Positions 46,389 to 55,904 of a stretch of DNA of 64,000 nucleotides are shown piece after piece. This stretch comes from Sphingopyxis sp. YF1 (GTDB lineage Bacteria > Pseudomonadota > Alphaproteobacteria > Sphingomonadales > Sphingomonadaceae). The stretch's first letter is position 1. Each line of letters starts with the position of its first letter. Below the pieces are notes generated by a model that saw only the letters and a program-made list of their open reading frames with translations, searched no databases and was not told the origin of the DNA. Location of the stretch: assembly GCF_022701295.1 (NCBI RefSeq), contig NZ_CP033204.1, positions 3,286,001 to 3,350,000 on the forward strand. Reading direction: 5' to 3'. A program made the position numbers and the translations under genes.

Positions 46389-48467
46389 CTAGTCGTCATC
46401 GAACAATGGATCCTTCCCATCTAAAGTCCGATGCAATCGGACCGCACAATCGCGTATCCATGGATCAGGAAAGGCGTCTGCGTTCTCAAGCAAGCTTCCA
46501 AGGTTTTGTTTCAGCCTATCGGCATCACATATCTGATTTATAGTGCTTAGCTCAGACGCGTATCCGGGTGGTACCAAAAGACCAGCAAACGTTCCGATAG
46601 CTTCTTCACCTTCGAGCTGCTGGGTCATGGAAGTGCGAAGCTCATCGTTCCATCTCGATGCATTAAGCAATGCAAATAAGGGCTCAAGCGATGGGAGACG
46701 GCGAAGCATGTGGCCGCTCTGAACTGCACTTCGATATTTTGGAAACTCATCCTCCATCATTGTCTGAGTCTGCAGCTTATCCATGAAAAATTTGTCGGAA
46801 TCTCCACGAGAATGAACGGAGAGACCGTGAGCACGCATGGCCTTGCGCAAAATCCACGGTACGAGGACTAAATCCCCAGCCATTTGAAGGGAGCCAATTG
46901 CGTGTCGAATGCGGCTGGTTAGCCTAACATCACGCATGGCCTGCCGCGTGAACACTGTGGCTGCGTCGTTTGCAATCGACAAAGCCGTGTTGGGTTCCCT
47001 TAACCAGTCCTCGGTACGAACCAACGTCTTTGACAGTGCGGGCCAGAAGCTCGAGTCTCCTGACTCGTTGAGACTTGGAATCAGATCATCAAGCCTATCA
47101 ATGAATGGGCGAAGGGTATCGTCGACCTCCATCCGGCGAAGTTCGTTTTCCAAGCTTGGACTCGCCATTTTCCAGACGGCTTCGACATCTGCCCGGCGAA
47201 TCATCCCCGGTGGGTTACCTAGATAAAGCATCCGAACAAGGTTTCGCCGTCGCGACAAACGGTCTCCCTCTCCGGCTGATCGTCGATCCGAAAAGCGCGG
47301 AAATAACATCTGAATGAGTTCCGCATGTGGCGTCGCCATATCGCCAAGTATCGACCCAACCTCGGGGGCGCGGCCTTGATCGAAATGAAGCGCGACCCGG
47401 TTAGCTATCTCAACTTCGCCCGGATCATCCACAACGGTATCTGGATTTGCGGCGATGACGTCTCTTACACGGGGTGACTTCGTCTGAAGCCAGCAGTATC
47501 CCAGCACATCATAGGGATTGATCTCGCCTCGAACCGCCTCTTCCAAGACGGTGAAGGCCCCAACTAATCTTTTGATTTCTCGCGGTGTCTGAACAGACTC
47601 AACAATATATTTGAAAATCTCTCGCTCGAAATCGGCATTAGCCTCTGGCACCGCGGTTCCATGTTGCTCGAAAGCAGCAACGATTAAAGCCCGCGAGTCC
47701 TCCTCAAAAAGCGGACGAAGTGGAATTGGATGCTGAATAATCTTCTCCAGATACCGCTCGCCCGCTCCAGCAACGCCTCGACCTAACGCCTCCGCGACAC
47801 GCTCCGGATCATAAGCCACCAAGTATGATACACCCTTAATCTCGCCGACCGCTTTGATGAGTCTAGCGACGGCACGAACGTCATCATCTTCAACTCGATC
47901 CAGCTCATCAATGAGCACTACTACTGCGCATCCCAGCTTTTCGATCTTGTCCTCAAGGCGCTTACGTTCCGTTTCAGGGGTGACGCTTGGTTTGCCGGGT
48001 CGCCAGCGAAATACCTTGGCAAGGAGCCCACTGGGATCCGCGGCCGTGGCGATTGCGGTTCCCGCGATGTTGAGAGCACCCCAGTAGCTGTCGATATCCG
48101 CCCTAAGCGCCTCCAATTCTTCTCGCGCATTTTTCCCCACGGCTGTTCGTACCGAATTGAAGAACCCCGTAAGCAGGTCATCCCCGCCCTTCAGAAGCCA
48201 AGGGTTAAAATTAGCGACCAAGGTCTTGTCCATTGAACCTAGTCGGTTTGAAAGGAGGCTTACGACGCTAGATTTTCCAAGACCCCAGCGGCCGGTCAAG
48301 CCCACCACATATCCTGTCGACCTGCGAGCAGTTAGTTTGCCGTCAGTTCCTACTTCATCCCGAACTAAAGCCCGAACGAGACTTTCAACGAAAGGGCCAC
48401 GGCCAAGCTTGTCGCCGTTCTCATCTCGAATGGCGCGATCCAAGCGGGCATCTTGAGGAAGTATCAT
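46389..48467 (-). CDS. KAP-family P-loop NTPase
   Basis: A 692-residue P-loop protein of the KAP class. Walker A GRWGLGKS lies at 59-66, the KAP-typical FNPW at 87-90, Walker B AVVVLIDELD at 181-190 with the adjacent DRVEDDDV, and the sensor-like PREIKRLV near 295. No clear membrane segments are seen between Walker A and B apart from a weakly hydrophobic ALNIAGTAIATAA (131-143), so it may lack the membrane insert of some KAP proteins. KAP members include the F-plasmid phage-exclusion protein PifA. The gene is visibly AT-richer than its neighbours and stands alone. A phage-defence role is inference. Confidence 0.88.
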   Translation of the reverse strand: MILPQDARLDRAIRDENGDKLGRGPFVESLVRALVRDEVGTDGKLTARRSTGYVVGLTGRWGLGKSSVVSLLSNRLGSMDKTLVANFNPWLLKGGDDLLTGFFNSVRTAVGKNAREELEALRADIDSYWGALNIAGTAIATAADPSGLLAKVFRWRPGKPSVTPETERKRLEDKIEKLGCAVVVLIDELDRVEDDDVRAVARLIKAVGEIKGVSYLVAYDPERVAEALGRGVAGAGERYLEKIIQHPIPLRPLFEEDSRALIVAAFEQHGTAVPEANADFEREIFKYIVESVQTPREIKRLVGAFTVLEEAVRGEINPYDVLGYCWLQTKSPRVRDVIAANPDTVVDDPGEVEIANRVALHFDQGRAPEVGSILGDMATPHAELIQMLFPRFSDRRSAGEGDRLSRRRNLVRMLYLGNPPGMIRRADVEAVWKMASPSLENELRRMEVDDTLRPFIDRLDDLIPSLNESGDSSFWPALSKTLVRTEDWLREPNTALSIANDAATVFTRQAMRDVRLTSRIRHAIGSLQMAGDLVLVPWILRKAMRAHGLSVHSRGDSDKFFMDKLQTQTMMEDEFPKYRSAVQSGHMLRRLPSLEPLFALLNASRWNDELRTSMTQQLEGEEAIGTFAGLLVPPGYASELSTINQICDADRLKQNLGSLLENADAFPDPWIRDCAVRLHRTLDGKDPLFDDD

Positions 48468-48593
48468 ATGCCCCTGTTATCAGATTCAAATAATTCAGGG
48501 AGCCCAAGATTACGCGATCACTTCTACCGCTCGAGATTATAGAGACTTCATTCCAAGAAATATCGAAGGAAAAGGGGCTCAAGCCTTATTATC

Positions 48594-49139
48594 TCACCCA
48601 ACCTCGCGCCACTCCCCCAGCCCCAACTCCCCAATCTCCCACGCCCCGATCCGCCAGCGGACCAGCCGCAGCGTCGGATAGCCGACCGCGGCGGTCATGC
48701 GGCGGACCTGGCGGTTGCGGCCTTCGGTGATCGTCAGTTCGAGCCATGAGTCGGGAACGCTCTTGCGGTATCGCACCGGCGGGTCGCGGTCCCAGATCTG
48801 CGGCGGGTCGATGCAGCGCACGGTCGCGGGGCGCGTCGGGCCGTCGTTCAGCGTGACGCCGCGGCGCAGCGCTTCGAGCGCGGCATCGTCGGGCTCGCCC
48901 TCGACCTGCGCGAGGTAGGTTTTGGGCATCTTGTGCTTCGGCGACGAAATCCGCGCCTGCAGCGCGCCGTCGTCGGTCAGGATCAGCAGGCCTTCACTAT
49001 CGCGGTCCAGCCGGCCGGCGGGATAGACGCCGGGCACGTCGATATAGTCCGACAGCGTCGCGCGCGCCTCGGGCATACTGCGATCGGTGAATTGCGAGAG
49101 GACACCGTACGGCTTGTTGAACAGGATCAGGCGGGCCAC
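48594..49139 (-). CDS. rluE: Ribosomal large-subunit pseudouridine synthase (RluE-like)
   Basis: A 181-residue RsuA/RluB/E/F-class pseudouridine synthase without an S4 domain, the form seen in RluE (23S position 2457 in E. coli). Motifs include [16 protein letters not shown], the catalytic Asp in [28 protein letters not shown] and [29 protein letters not shown]. Position assignment is by lack of S4 and length; another RNA target is possible. Upstream (49140-49311) is a palindromic region and the typA terminator. Confidence 0.88.
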   Translation of the reverse strand: MARLILFNKPYGVLSQFTDRSMPEARATLSDYIDVPGVYPAGRLDRDSEGLLILTDDGALQARISSPKHKMPKTYLAQVEGEPDDAALEALRRGVTLNDGPTRPATVRCIDPPQIWDRDPPVRYRKSVPDSWLELTITEGRNRQVRRMTAAVGYPTLRLVRWRIGAWEIGELGLGEWREVG

Positions 49140-49175
49140 GGCGCATCCTCAGCTATCAGGAACCTACCTGTAACC

Positions 49176-49253
49176 GTTCGCATCGAGCGAAGTCGAGACA
49201 CCCGTCGGCCTCGCGCAATGCCGATGGGCATCTCGACTTCGCTCGATGCGAAC
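49176..49253. repeat. Perfect 23-bp inverted repeat, family F
   Basis: Arms at 49176-49198 (begins GTTCGCATCGAGCGAAG) and 49231-49253 (ends CTTCGCTCGATGCGAAC) are exact inverted copies around 32 bases. This CATCGAGCGAAGTCGAGA-type unit is a dispersed extragenic palindrome. Confidence 0.75.
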
Positions 49254-49273
49254 AGGATTTTTAAAGCGCCCAA

Positions 49274-49303
49274 AGAAAAACCGGCGGCCACCGGGGCCGC
49301 CGG
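49274..49303 (-). terminator. Rho-independent terminator of typA
   Basis: On the reverse strand CCGGCGGCC and GGCCGCCGG pair around a 5-base loop, followed by TTTTTC. It begins 9 bases after the typA stop. Confidence 0.85.
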
Positions 49304-49311
49304 TCTGTCGC

Positions 49312-51144
49312 TTACGCCGCTTCCTTCTTGCGCGACGCCTTCTTGCGCTCGTGCGGGTCGAGCAGCGTCTTGCGGATGCGGATGTTCTTCGGGGTCACCT
49401 CGACCATCTCGTCCTCGTCGATATAGGCGATCGCCTGTTCGAGCGTCATGCGCTTGGGCGGGGTCAGGCGGATCGCGTCGTCCTTGCCCGTCGAACGGAA
49501 GTTCGTGAGCTGCTTCGACTTCATCGGATTGACCTCGAGGTCGTCGGGCTTGGCATTCTCGCCGATGATCATCCCTTCGTAGAGCGCCTCGCCGGGCGAG
49601 ACGAACAGGATGCCGCGTTCCTCGAGCGGGCCGAGCGCATAGGCGACGGCTTCGCCATTGCCGTTCGAGATCAGCACGCCGTTCTTGCGGCCCTCGATCA
49701 CGCCCTTGTACGGGCCGTATTTCTCGAACAGGCGGTTCATGATGCCGGTGCCGCGCGTGTCCGACAGGAATTCGCCGTGATAGCCGATCAGGCCGCGCGA
49801 CGGGCCGCTGAAGGTGATGCGCGTCTTGCCGCCGCCCGACGGACGCATGTCGGTGAGGTCGGCCTTGCGGATCTGCATCTTCTCGACGACGGTGCCGCTA
49901 TGCTCGTCGTCGACGTCGATGACGACGGTTTCATAGGGCTCGGTGCGCTTGCCCACCTCGTCCTCGCCATAGAGCACGCGCGGGCGGCTGATCCCGAGTT
50001 CGAAGCCCTCGCGGCGCATCGTCTCGATCAGCACGCCGAGCTGGAGTTCGCCGCGGCCCGCGACGTCGAAGCTGTCCTTGTCGGCGCTTTCGGTGATGCG
50101 GATCGCGACATTGGTCTCGGCTTCGCGCATCAGGCGGTCGCGGATCATGCGGCTCGTGACCTTGCTGCCCTCGCGGCCCGCCATCGGGCTGTCGTTGACC
50201 GAAAAGCGCATCGACAGCGTCGGCGGGTCGATCGGCTGCGCCGCGATCGGCGTGCTCACGCCGGTGTCGGCGATGGTGTTCGCGACGGTCGCCTGCGCAA
50301 GCCCCGCGATCGCGACGATGTCGCCCGCGCGCGCCTCGTCGACGGGAACGCGGTCGAGCCCGCGGAAGGCGAGCAGCTTCGACGCGCGGCCGGTCTCGAT
50401 GACCTTGCCGTCCATGTCGAGCGCGTGGATCGGCTGGTTGACCTTGATCGTCCCCGACTGGACGCGGCCGGTGAGCACGCGGCCGATGAAATTGTCGCGG
50501 TCGAGCAGCGTCGCAAGGAAGGTGAAGGGGCCGCTTTCGTCGAGACCCGGCGCCGGCACATGGCTGACGATCGTTTCGAACACCGGCGTGAAATCGCCGT
50601 CGCGCGCTTCGGGGTCGCTCGACGCATAGCCGCCGCGGCCCGAGGCATAGAGGATCGGGAAGTCGAGCTGCTCGTCGCTCGCCTCGAGCGTCAGGAAAAG
50701 CTCGAACACCTCGTCGAGCACTTCGGCCGGACGCGCGTCGCTGCGGTCGATCTTGTTGACGACAACGATCGGCTTGAGGCCGAGCGCGAGCGCCTTGCCG
50801 GTCACGAACTTGGTCTGCGGCATCGGCCCCTCGGCGGCGTCGACGAGCAGGATGACGCCGTCGACCATCGACAGGATGCGCTCGACCTCGCCGCCGAAAT
50901 CGGCGTGGCCCGGGGTGTCGACGATGTTGATCCGCGTCGTGTCGGCGCCCTCACCCCATTCGACCGAGGTGCATTTGGCAAGGATGGTGATCCCGCGTTC
51001 CTTTTCGATGTCGCCCGAATCCATCGCGCGTTCCTCGACGCGCTGATTTTCGCGGAACGTCCCCGATTGACGGAAAAGCTGGTCGACAAGAGTTGTTTTG
51101 CCATGATCGACGTGCGCGATGATGGCGATATTGCGCAAAGACAT
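49312..51144 (-). CDS. typA: Ribosome-associated GTPase TypA/BipA
   Basis: Translational GTPase that binds the ribosome under stress and aids large-subunit assembly. The 610-residue product has G1 AHVDHGKTT at 10-18, G2 [11 protein letters not shown]3 [12 protein letters not shown]4 NKIDR, then EF-G-like domains II, III and V and the BipA-specific C-terminus with [51 protein letters not shown] and the [39 protein letters not shown] tail. Translation start [15 protein letters not shown] fits the family. Single gene followed by a terminator; divergent from the GbsR-cioAB operon. Confidence 0.97.
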   Translation of the reverse strand: MSLRNIAIIAHVDHGKTTLVDQLFRQSGTFRENQRVEERAMDSGDIEKERGITILAKCTSVEWGEGADTTRINIVDTPGHADFGGEVERILSMVDGVILLVDAAEGPMPQTKFVTGKALALGLKPIVVVNKIDRSDARPAEVLDEVFELFLTLEASDEQLDFPILYASGRGGYASSDPEARDGDFTPVFETIVSHVPAPGLDESGPFTFLATLLDRDNFIGRVLTGRVQSGTIKVNQPIHALDMDGKVIETGRASKLLAFRGLDRVPVDEARAGDIVAIAGLAQATVANTIADTGVSTPIAAQPIDPPTLSMRFSVNDSPMAGREGSKVTSRMIRDRLMREAETNVAIRITESADKDSFDVAGRGELQLGVLIETMRREGFELGISRPRVLYGEDEVGKRTEPYETVVIDVDDEHSGTVVEKMQIRKADLTDMRPSGGGKTRITFSGPSRGLIGYHGEFLSDTRGTGIMNRLFEKYGPYKGVIEGRKNGVLISNGNGEAVAYALGPLEERGILFVSPGEALYEGMIIGENAKPDDLEVNPMKSKQLTNFRSTGKDDAIRLTPPKRMTLEQAIAYIDEDEMVEVTPKNIRIRKTLLDPHERKKASRKKEAA

Positions 51145-51282
51145 GCGGATTTTACCTTGATGGTTGGGGGCAGCGCGCGGAGCGCCGCTAACGGCGCGCC
51201 CCTAACAGAAGCGCTGCTGCGCCGCAACAAAATTGCCGAAGTTGGCGAAAGGACCGCGCAGCGGCCCATCGGATCGTTAAAG

Positions 51283-51323
51283 TTTCAATTATTATTGAAA
51301 GTTCAAAAATCAGCACGTATAGC
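51283..51323 (+). promoter_or_regulatory. Promoter and operator of the GbsR-cytochrome bd operon
   Basis: TTTCAAT, TATT, ATTGAAA (51283-51300) is a perfect 7-bp dyad. Its right arm contains the -35 TTGAAA (51295-51300), spaced 17 bases from TATAGC (51318-51323). The predicted start at about 51330 coincides with the GTG at 51331, so the first cistron is probably leaderless and autorepressed. Confidence 0.7.
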
Positions 51324-51330
51324 GCAGCGC

Positions 51331-51954
51331 GTGGAACCGCCCTCCGCCCCCGACTCCCCGTCTTCGCCGTTCCGGCTCTCCCCGCTAGCGCAGGCGTTCG
51401 TCCTGCACTTCGGCGAGATGGGGAGTCGCTGGGGGATCAACCGCACCGTCGGACAGATCTACGCGATGCTGTTCCTCGCCGACGGGCCGCGCCACGCCGA
51501 GGAGATCAGCGAAGCGCTGAGCCTGTCGCGCGGCAGCGTATCGATGGGGCTCAAGGAACTCGCGAGCTGGAATCTCGTCCAGCTCCGCCACCTGCCCGGC
51601 GACCGCCGCGACTATTATGCGACCCCACGCGACGTGTGGGCGATCTTCCGCACGCTCGTCGAGGAGCGGAAGAAGCGCGAGATCGACCCGACGCTTACCA
51701 CATTGCGCACCTTGCTGATGGAGCCCGCGACCGATCCCGCCGACCGCTTCGCGCAGGACCGCATCGCGGCGATGCACGAACAGATCGAGCTGCTCACCGA
51801 CTGGTACGCCGAAATGGAGCGGCTCGACACCGAACGGCTGCTCCAGCTTTTGCGGCTGGGCGAGCGTGTGGTAAAAGCGCTCGAATTCAAGGACCGGATG
51901 CTCGGCCGCGGCAAGGGCCGCAGCCTGACGGAGAGTGACGATGGACGCACTTGA
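51331..51954 (+). CDS. GbsR/MarR-family transcriptional regulator
   Basis: A 207-residue winged-helix protein. The family core is LSPLAQAFVLHFGEMGSRWGINRTVGQIYAMLFLADGPRHAEEISEALSLSRGSVSMGLKELASWNLVQLRHLPGDRRDYY, i.e. the GbsR subgroup with GEMGSRWGINRT, an intact recognition helix and a dimerisation helix at the C-terminus. GTG at 51331 is chosen because it includes the first helix and coincides with the predicted transcription start; ATG 51418 would cut the family's N-terminal helix. The stop overlaps cydA by 14 bases, so the regulator is coupled to the oxidase it probably controls. Confidence 0.88.
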   Translation: MEPPSAPDSPSSPFRLSPLAQAFVLHFGEMGSRWGINRTVGQIYAMLFLADGPRHAEEISEALSLSRGSVSMGLKELASWNLVQLRHLPGDRRDYYATPRDVWAIFRTLVEERKKREIDPTLTTLRTLLMEPATDPADRFAQDRIAAMHEQIELLTDWYAEMERLDTERLLQLLRLGERVVKALEFKDRMLGRGKGRSLTESDDGRT

Positions 51955-53326
51955 TCCGCTGATGCTCGCGCGCATCCAGTTCGCGACGAACATCAGCTTT
52001 CACATTCTGTTCCCGACGATCACCATCTCGCTCGGCTGGGCACTGCTCGGCTTCAAGCTCGCGTACAACCGCACCGGCAACGAGGCGTGGATGGACGCGT
52101 ACCGCCTGTGGGTGAAGATTTTCGCGCTGAGCTTCGCGATGGGGGTCGTCTCGGGGATCACGATGAGCTTCCAGTTCGGCACCAACTGGCCGGGCTATAT
52201 GGAAAAGGTCGGCAACATCGCCGGCCCGCTGCTCGCCTATGAAATCCTGACCGCCTTCTTCCTCGAAGCGGTGTTCCTCGGCATCATGCTGTTCGGTTTC
52301 CGCCGCGTCCCCAACTGGGTGCACACGGTGGCGACGCTGCTCGTCGCGGGGGGCACGACGCTGTCGGCCTTCTGGATCATCGCGCTCAACAGCTGGATGC
52401 AGACCCCGGTCGGATACGAGATTCGGGACGGCGTCGTCCACGCGACCGACTGGTGGGCGATCGTCTTCAACCCGTCGATGCCGTACCGGCTGACGCACAT
52501 GCTGCTCGCCTCGGCGCTGACCGTATCCTTCCTGATCGCGGGGATGAGCGCGTGGCGCTGGCTCAAGGACGGCGGCGGCGAAGGCGTGCGGCGGACGCTG
52601 AAGGCCGCCGTCTATGCCGCGGCGCTGCTGATCCCGGTGCAGATTTTTGTCGGCGACATGCACGGGCTCAACACGCTCGAACATCAGCCGCAGAAGGTCG
52701 CGGCGATGGAAGCGAACTGGGAAACGCGCAGCCATGTCCCGCTCGTCCTGTTCGCCATCCCCGACGAAAAGGCGCGCACCAATCATCTGGAAGTGGCCGT
52801 CCCGTCGGGCGCCAGCCTGATCCTGAAGCACGAGGCGGCGGGCGTCGTCCCGGGGCTCAACGATTATCAGGGCAACCATCCGCCGGTCGCGCCACTGTTC
52901 TGGGGCTTTCGCGTGATGGTCGGCATCGGCGTGCTGATGCTGCTGATCGCGTGGGCGTCGGCGTGGACGATCAAGCGGCGCGGGGTCGATGCGATGCCGC
53001 GCTGGCTCGCGCGCGCGCTCGTCGCGATGACCTTCGCGGGCTGGGTCGCGACGCTCGCGGGCTGGTATGTCACCGAGATCGGCCGCCAGCCCTGGCTCGT
53101 CACCGGGGTGCTCAAGACCGCCGACGCGGTCGGACCGGCGGGCCCCGGCATGGTCGCGACCTCGCTCGCGCTGTATCTTTCGGTCTATGCGGTGCTGCTC
53201 GCCGCCTATGTCGCGGTGCTCTATCGCCTCGCCAGGCTCGGCAAGGCGGCGCCGCAGGGCAAGCCGATGTTCCCGATGCCCGGGGGCGGCGAGGGCGCCG
53301 CCGAAGCGCTGGAGGTGAGGCCATGA
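51941..53326 (+). CDS. cydA: Cytochrome bd-type quinol oxidase subunit I
   Basis: Terminal oxidase subunit carrying haems b558, b595 and d; oxidises quinol and reduces oxygen, often cyanide-insensitive and of high oxygen affinity. The 461-residue product has a likely haem ligand His21 in FHILFPTITISLG, a Met/Arg-containing LIPVQIFVGDMHGLNTLEHQPQKVAAMEANWE, the short Q-loop of the CIO type, and GRQPWLVTGVLKT (conserved quinol-side motif) near 385. The ATG at 51941 has GGAGAG upstream; the GTG six bases earlier is less likely. cydB follows by ATGA overlap. Confidence 0.95.
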   Translation: MDALDPLMLARIQFATNISFHILFPTITISLGWALLGFKLAYNRTGNEAWMDAYRLWVKIFALSFAMGVVSGITMSFQFGTNWPGYMEKVGNIAGPLLAYEILTAFFLEAVFLGIMLFGFRRVPNWVHTVATLLVAGGTTLSAFWIIALNSWMQTPVGYEIRDGVVHATDWWAIVFNPSMPYRLTHMLLASALTVSFLIAGMSAWRWLKDGGGEGVRRTLKAAVYAAALLIPVQIFVGDMHGLNTLEHQPQKVAAMEANWETRSHVPLVLFAIPDEKARTNHLEVAVPSGASLILKHEAAGVVPGLNDYQGNHPPVAPLFWGFRVMVGIGVLMLLIAWASAWTIKRRGVDAMPRWLARALVAMTFAGWVATLAGWYVTEIGRQPWLVTGVLKTADAVGPAGPGMVATSLALYLSVYAVLLAAYVAVLYRLARLGKAAPQGKPMFPMPGGGEGAAEALEVRP

Positions 53327-54330
53327 CGCCCTTCTTCGATGCCTGGTGGCTGCCCGTGATCTTTGCCGGGCTGATGGGGCTGTCGATCCTGCTCTATGTC
53401 ATCCTCGACGGGTACGACCTGGGCGTCGGCATGCTGACGCGGCTCGAAAAGGACGAGAATCGGGACCTGATGGTCGCCTCGATCGGCCCCTTCTGGGACG
53501 CGAACGAGACCTGGCTGGTGCTCGGCATCGGGCTGCTGCTCGTCGCCTTTCCGGTGGCGCACGGGCTGATCCTGACCCAGCTCTACCTGCCCGTCCTGCT
53601 GATGCTGGTCGCGCTGATGCTGCGTGGCGTCAGTTTCGAATTCCGCGCCAAGGCGCCGCCCGAGCACAAGCATCGCTGGGACAGCGCCTTCTTCTACGGC
53701 TCGCTGATCAGCGCGCTCTGCCAGGGCTATATGCTCGGCGCCTATGTGCTGGGGTTCGACCAGAGCCTCGCCGCGGTGCTGTTCTGCCTGCTCGCCGCGC
53801 TCGGGCTGGTCGCGGGCTATATCTTCGTCGGCGCCTGCTGGCTGATCTACAAGGTCGAGGGCGAGCTTCAGAAACGCGCGGTGCGCTGGGCCGAGGTCAG
53901 CCTGTGGCTCACCGCGCTGGCGATGGCGATCATCTCGATCGCGACCCCGCTCCTGTCCGAGCGCATCTTCGATCGCTGGTTCCGCCTGCCCGAGATCATC
54001 GCGCTGCTGCCGATCCCGATCGCCGCCGCGACGCTATTCATCGGCCTCGCAATCTTCCTGCGCCGCCCCTTGCGCGAAAGGGACGAACTGTCGTGGGTGC
54101 CGCTGGCGACCGCGGGCATTCTCTTCGCTTTGGGCTTCGTCGGCATCGCCTACAGCTTCTACCCCTATCTGATCGCCGACCGGCTCGACATATGGCAGGC
54201 CGCGGCCGCGCCCGAATCGCTGACGATCCTGCTCGCCGGGGCGGTCATCGTGCTGCCCACGATCCTCGGCTATTCGATCCTCGCGCACTGGATCTTCCGG
54301 GGGAAGGCGACGCATCTGAGTTATGATTGA
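53323..54330 (+). CDS. cydB: Cytochrome bd-type quinol oxidase subunit II
   Basis: Membrane partner of subunit I. The 335-residue product has about eight or nine membrane segments and the family motifs ILDGYDLGVGML (about 26-37), DENRDLMVASIGPFWDANETWLVLGIGLLLVAFP (about 44-77), LRGVSFEFRAK and the C-terminal PTILGYSILAHWIFRGK. Start 53323 overlaps the subunit I stop as ATGA. No small CydX-like gene follows in the next 200 bases, which hold a palindromic repeat, consistent with the CIO-type two-subunit oxidase. Confidence 0.95.
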   Translation: MTPFFDAWWLPVIFAGLMGLSILLYVILDGYDLGVGMLTRLEKDENRDLMVASIGPFWDANETWLVLGIGLLLVAFPVAHGLILTQLYLPVLLMLVALMLRGVSFEFRAKAPPEHKHRWDSAFFYGSLISALCQGYMLGAYVLGFDQSLAAVLFCLLAALGLVAGYIFVGACWLIYKVEGELQKRAVRWAEVSLWLTALAMAIISIATPLLSERIFDRWFRLPEIIALLPIPIAAATLFIGLAIFLRRPLRERDELSWVPLATAGILFALGFVGIAYSFYPYLIADRLDIWQAAAAPESLTILLAGAVIVLPTILGYSILAHWIFRGKATHLSYD

Positions 54331-54375
54331 GAGGCATGGCGGTTTCGGGGCGGAAGGCGGGCCGCGTCCTTTGCA

Positions 54376-54500
54376 GACGTCATCCCGGCGAAAGCCGGGG
54401 TCCATTGTAACAACAGGCTGGGTTTGCGTCGGCATTCTGGGCCCCGGCTTTCGCCGGGGTGCACATCTCTAGCGTCCGCAATCGGTCGTTACCCGACCTT
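54376..54500. repeat. Mosaic palindrome, family B, third copy
   Basis: ACGTCATCCCGGCGAAAGCC then GGGGTCCATTG, then TGCGTCGGCATTCTGGGCCC with CGGCTTTCGCCGGGG, TGCACATCTCT and GCGTCCGCAATCGG match parts of the two larger copies at 3940-4245 and 23600-23757. It separates the oxidase operon from the reverse M15 peptidase gene. Confidence 0.75.
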
Positions 54501-54544
54501 CGTCATCCCGCGCCCGACCCGGGGTGACGATAGGAGGACGTTCG

Positions 54545-55180
54545 TCAGTTCACGCACGGCGATGACGCCGCGCGGTAATCGGCGCCCCAGCGGCGGTGGC
54601 CGGCGGTGTCGATGTGGAAGCGGGTGATCGCGTAGATGCCGAGCCCGACGTCGAAGCGCGCGCCGGTGCGGGCGTGGAGGGGGCAGAGCCGCGCGATCAG
54701 TTCGGCGCGCGACAGTGGTTCGACCGGGGTCAGGTCGAGCGCGGCGAAGTGGAGGTGCTTACTCGCGCTGGCGCCCCTGAAGCAGGCGTTGGCGACGGGA
54801 TCACGATAGCCCGAAACGACGCGCACCGGGCCGGTGACGGGGACCAGCTCATCGCGAATGTAGCGCAAGGTCGGGACCATCGCGGGCCAGAGGCGGCGCG
54901 GCGGGACGGCGAAGGGCTGGCCCGCCTTGCAGGTCCGCCAGCGCGCGTCGCTGCGCAGGATGTCGGCGAGCGGGAGGATGTCGGCGACGCCTTCCTTCTG
55001 AAGATAGGCCTCGATCGCCGCAATATCGTCCTTGGCGGCGCCGAGGCGCCACGCGGCGAAAAGGTCGGCGTCGCGTTGCGGCGCGATCCCGGCGATCGGG
55101 GCGACCGCGCGGGTGAGCAGCAGCCATACGGCGGCTCCCGCAATGACGAGCAGCAGCGCGGCGAGCAGCGCGCGCCTCAC
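54545..55180 (-). CDS. M15-family peptidase-like protein (membrane-anchored)
   Basis: A 211-residue protein with an N-terminal anchor (ALLAALLLVIAGAAVWLLLT). The catalytic region PVRVVSGYRDPVANACFRGASASKHLHFAALDLTP matches M15 D-Ala-D-Ala carboxypeptidase-like zinc peptidases (SxHxxxxAxD), with a later histidine in FDVGLGIYAITRFHIDTAGHRRWG. It probably trims peptidoglycan stem peptides. The start is GTG at 55180, overlapping the nucleosidase stop as GTGA, so the two are coupled. There are four Cys in the periplasmic part. Confidence 0.8.
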   Translation of the reverse strand: MRRALLAALLLVIAGAAVWLLLTRAVAPIAGIAPQRDADLFAAWRLGAAKDDIAAIEAYLQKEGVADILPLADILRSDARWRTCKAGQPFAVPPRRLWPAMVPTLRYIRDELVPVTGPVRVVSGYRDPVANACFRGASASKHLHFAALDLTPVEPLSRAELIARLCPLHARTGARFDVGLGIYAITRFHIDTAGHRRWGADYRAASSPCVN

Positions 55181-55830
55181 AGCATCGCGACCAGCCGTTC
55201 GACCTCCTGCCCAGCCGCGCGCGCGGCGCGCAGGAGGTTGGCGTGGAAGTCGCCGCCGCTTGCGTCATTGGCGTCGTCGGTGACCGCCTTGATCGCGGCC
55301 CAAGGCTTGGCGAGGCGCGCCGCGACCTGCGCGACCGCACCGACCTCCATGTCGACGAGCGTCGCGCCGAGGCTGGCTTTCAGATCGGCAGCAGCGTCGG
55401 GGCAGGCGATAAAGCTGTCGCCGCTGGCGATGCGCGCGTGCGGCAGGCCGAGGCCGGGGTCGGGCATGGCGGCGAAATGCGCTTCTCCCGCTTCGCCGAT
55501 CGGCCAGTCGCCCGCGCGGTAGCGGCGGAAAAGGCCGGGCTGGCTGGCGCCATAATCGTGCTGCACCGCCTCGGCGAGCCAATAGGCGCGTCCGGCCTCG
55601 GCGCCCAGCGCGCCGCAGGTGCCGGTCATCAGCAGGACATCGGCGCCGTCAGCGAAGAGGCCCGCCGCAAGCGCGGCATTGACCTTGCCGAGGCCGCAGG
55701 TGGCGATGGTCAGGCCGTGGCCGTGCACGGCGAGGCGGCGGACGGGGACCATGCCGGTCGCGGCGGTGCCCGCGCCCGGGAAGAGCGCGTCGGCCTCTTC
55801 GGGGAGCGCGGCGAGGATGAGGAGGTTCAT
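55177..55830 (-). CDS. 5'-methylthioadenosine/S-adenosylhomocysteine nucleosidase-like protein
   Basis: A 217-residue member of the nucleoside phosphorylase/nucleosidase superfamily. Motifs are LILAALPEEADAL at the N-terminus, IATCGLGKVNAALAAGL (phosphate/ribose loop), GTCGALG, LVDMEVGAVAQVAARLAKPWAAIKAVTDDAND with the ribose-binding Met-Glu and catalytic Asp-like positions. It resembles MtnN, recycling methylthioadenosine and SAH, but other nucleosidases of the family (futalosine hydrolase) are close, so I give no symbol. It is followed by a coupled M15 peptidase. Confidence 0.8.
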   Translation of the reverse strand: MNLLILAALPEEADALFPGAGTAATGMVPVRRLAVHGHGLTIATCGLGKVNAALAAGLFADGADVLLMTGTCGALGAEAGRAYWLAEAVQHDYGASQPGLFRRYRAGDWPIGEAGEAHFAAMPDPGLGLPHARIASGDSFIACPDAAADLKASLGATLVDMEVGAVAQVAARLAKPWAAIKAVTDDANDASGGDFHANLLRAARAAGQEVERLVAML

Positions 55831-55904
55831 GGGACGGGTTTAGCGGGCGCAGCGATCGTCGCCAGCCCCGATGACGGGATTCGTGCAGAGGGCACAGACA
55901 ATTT

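Noticed and set aside
46280..48600. Genomic island with integrase and attachment sites around the KAP gene
   Set aside because: No integrase, transposase or clear flanking direct repeats could be found; only base composition marks the segment.
49246..51331. Forward open frame leading into the GbsR gene
   Set aside because: Antisense of typA; only the part from 51331 encodes a recognisable protein.
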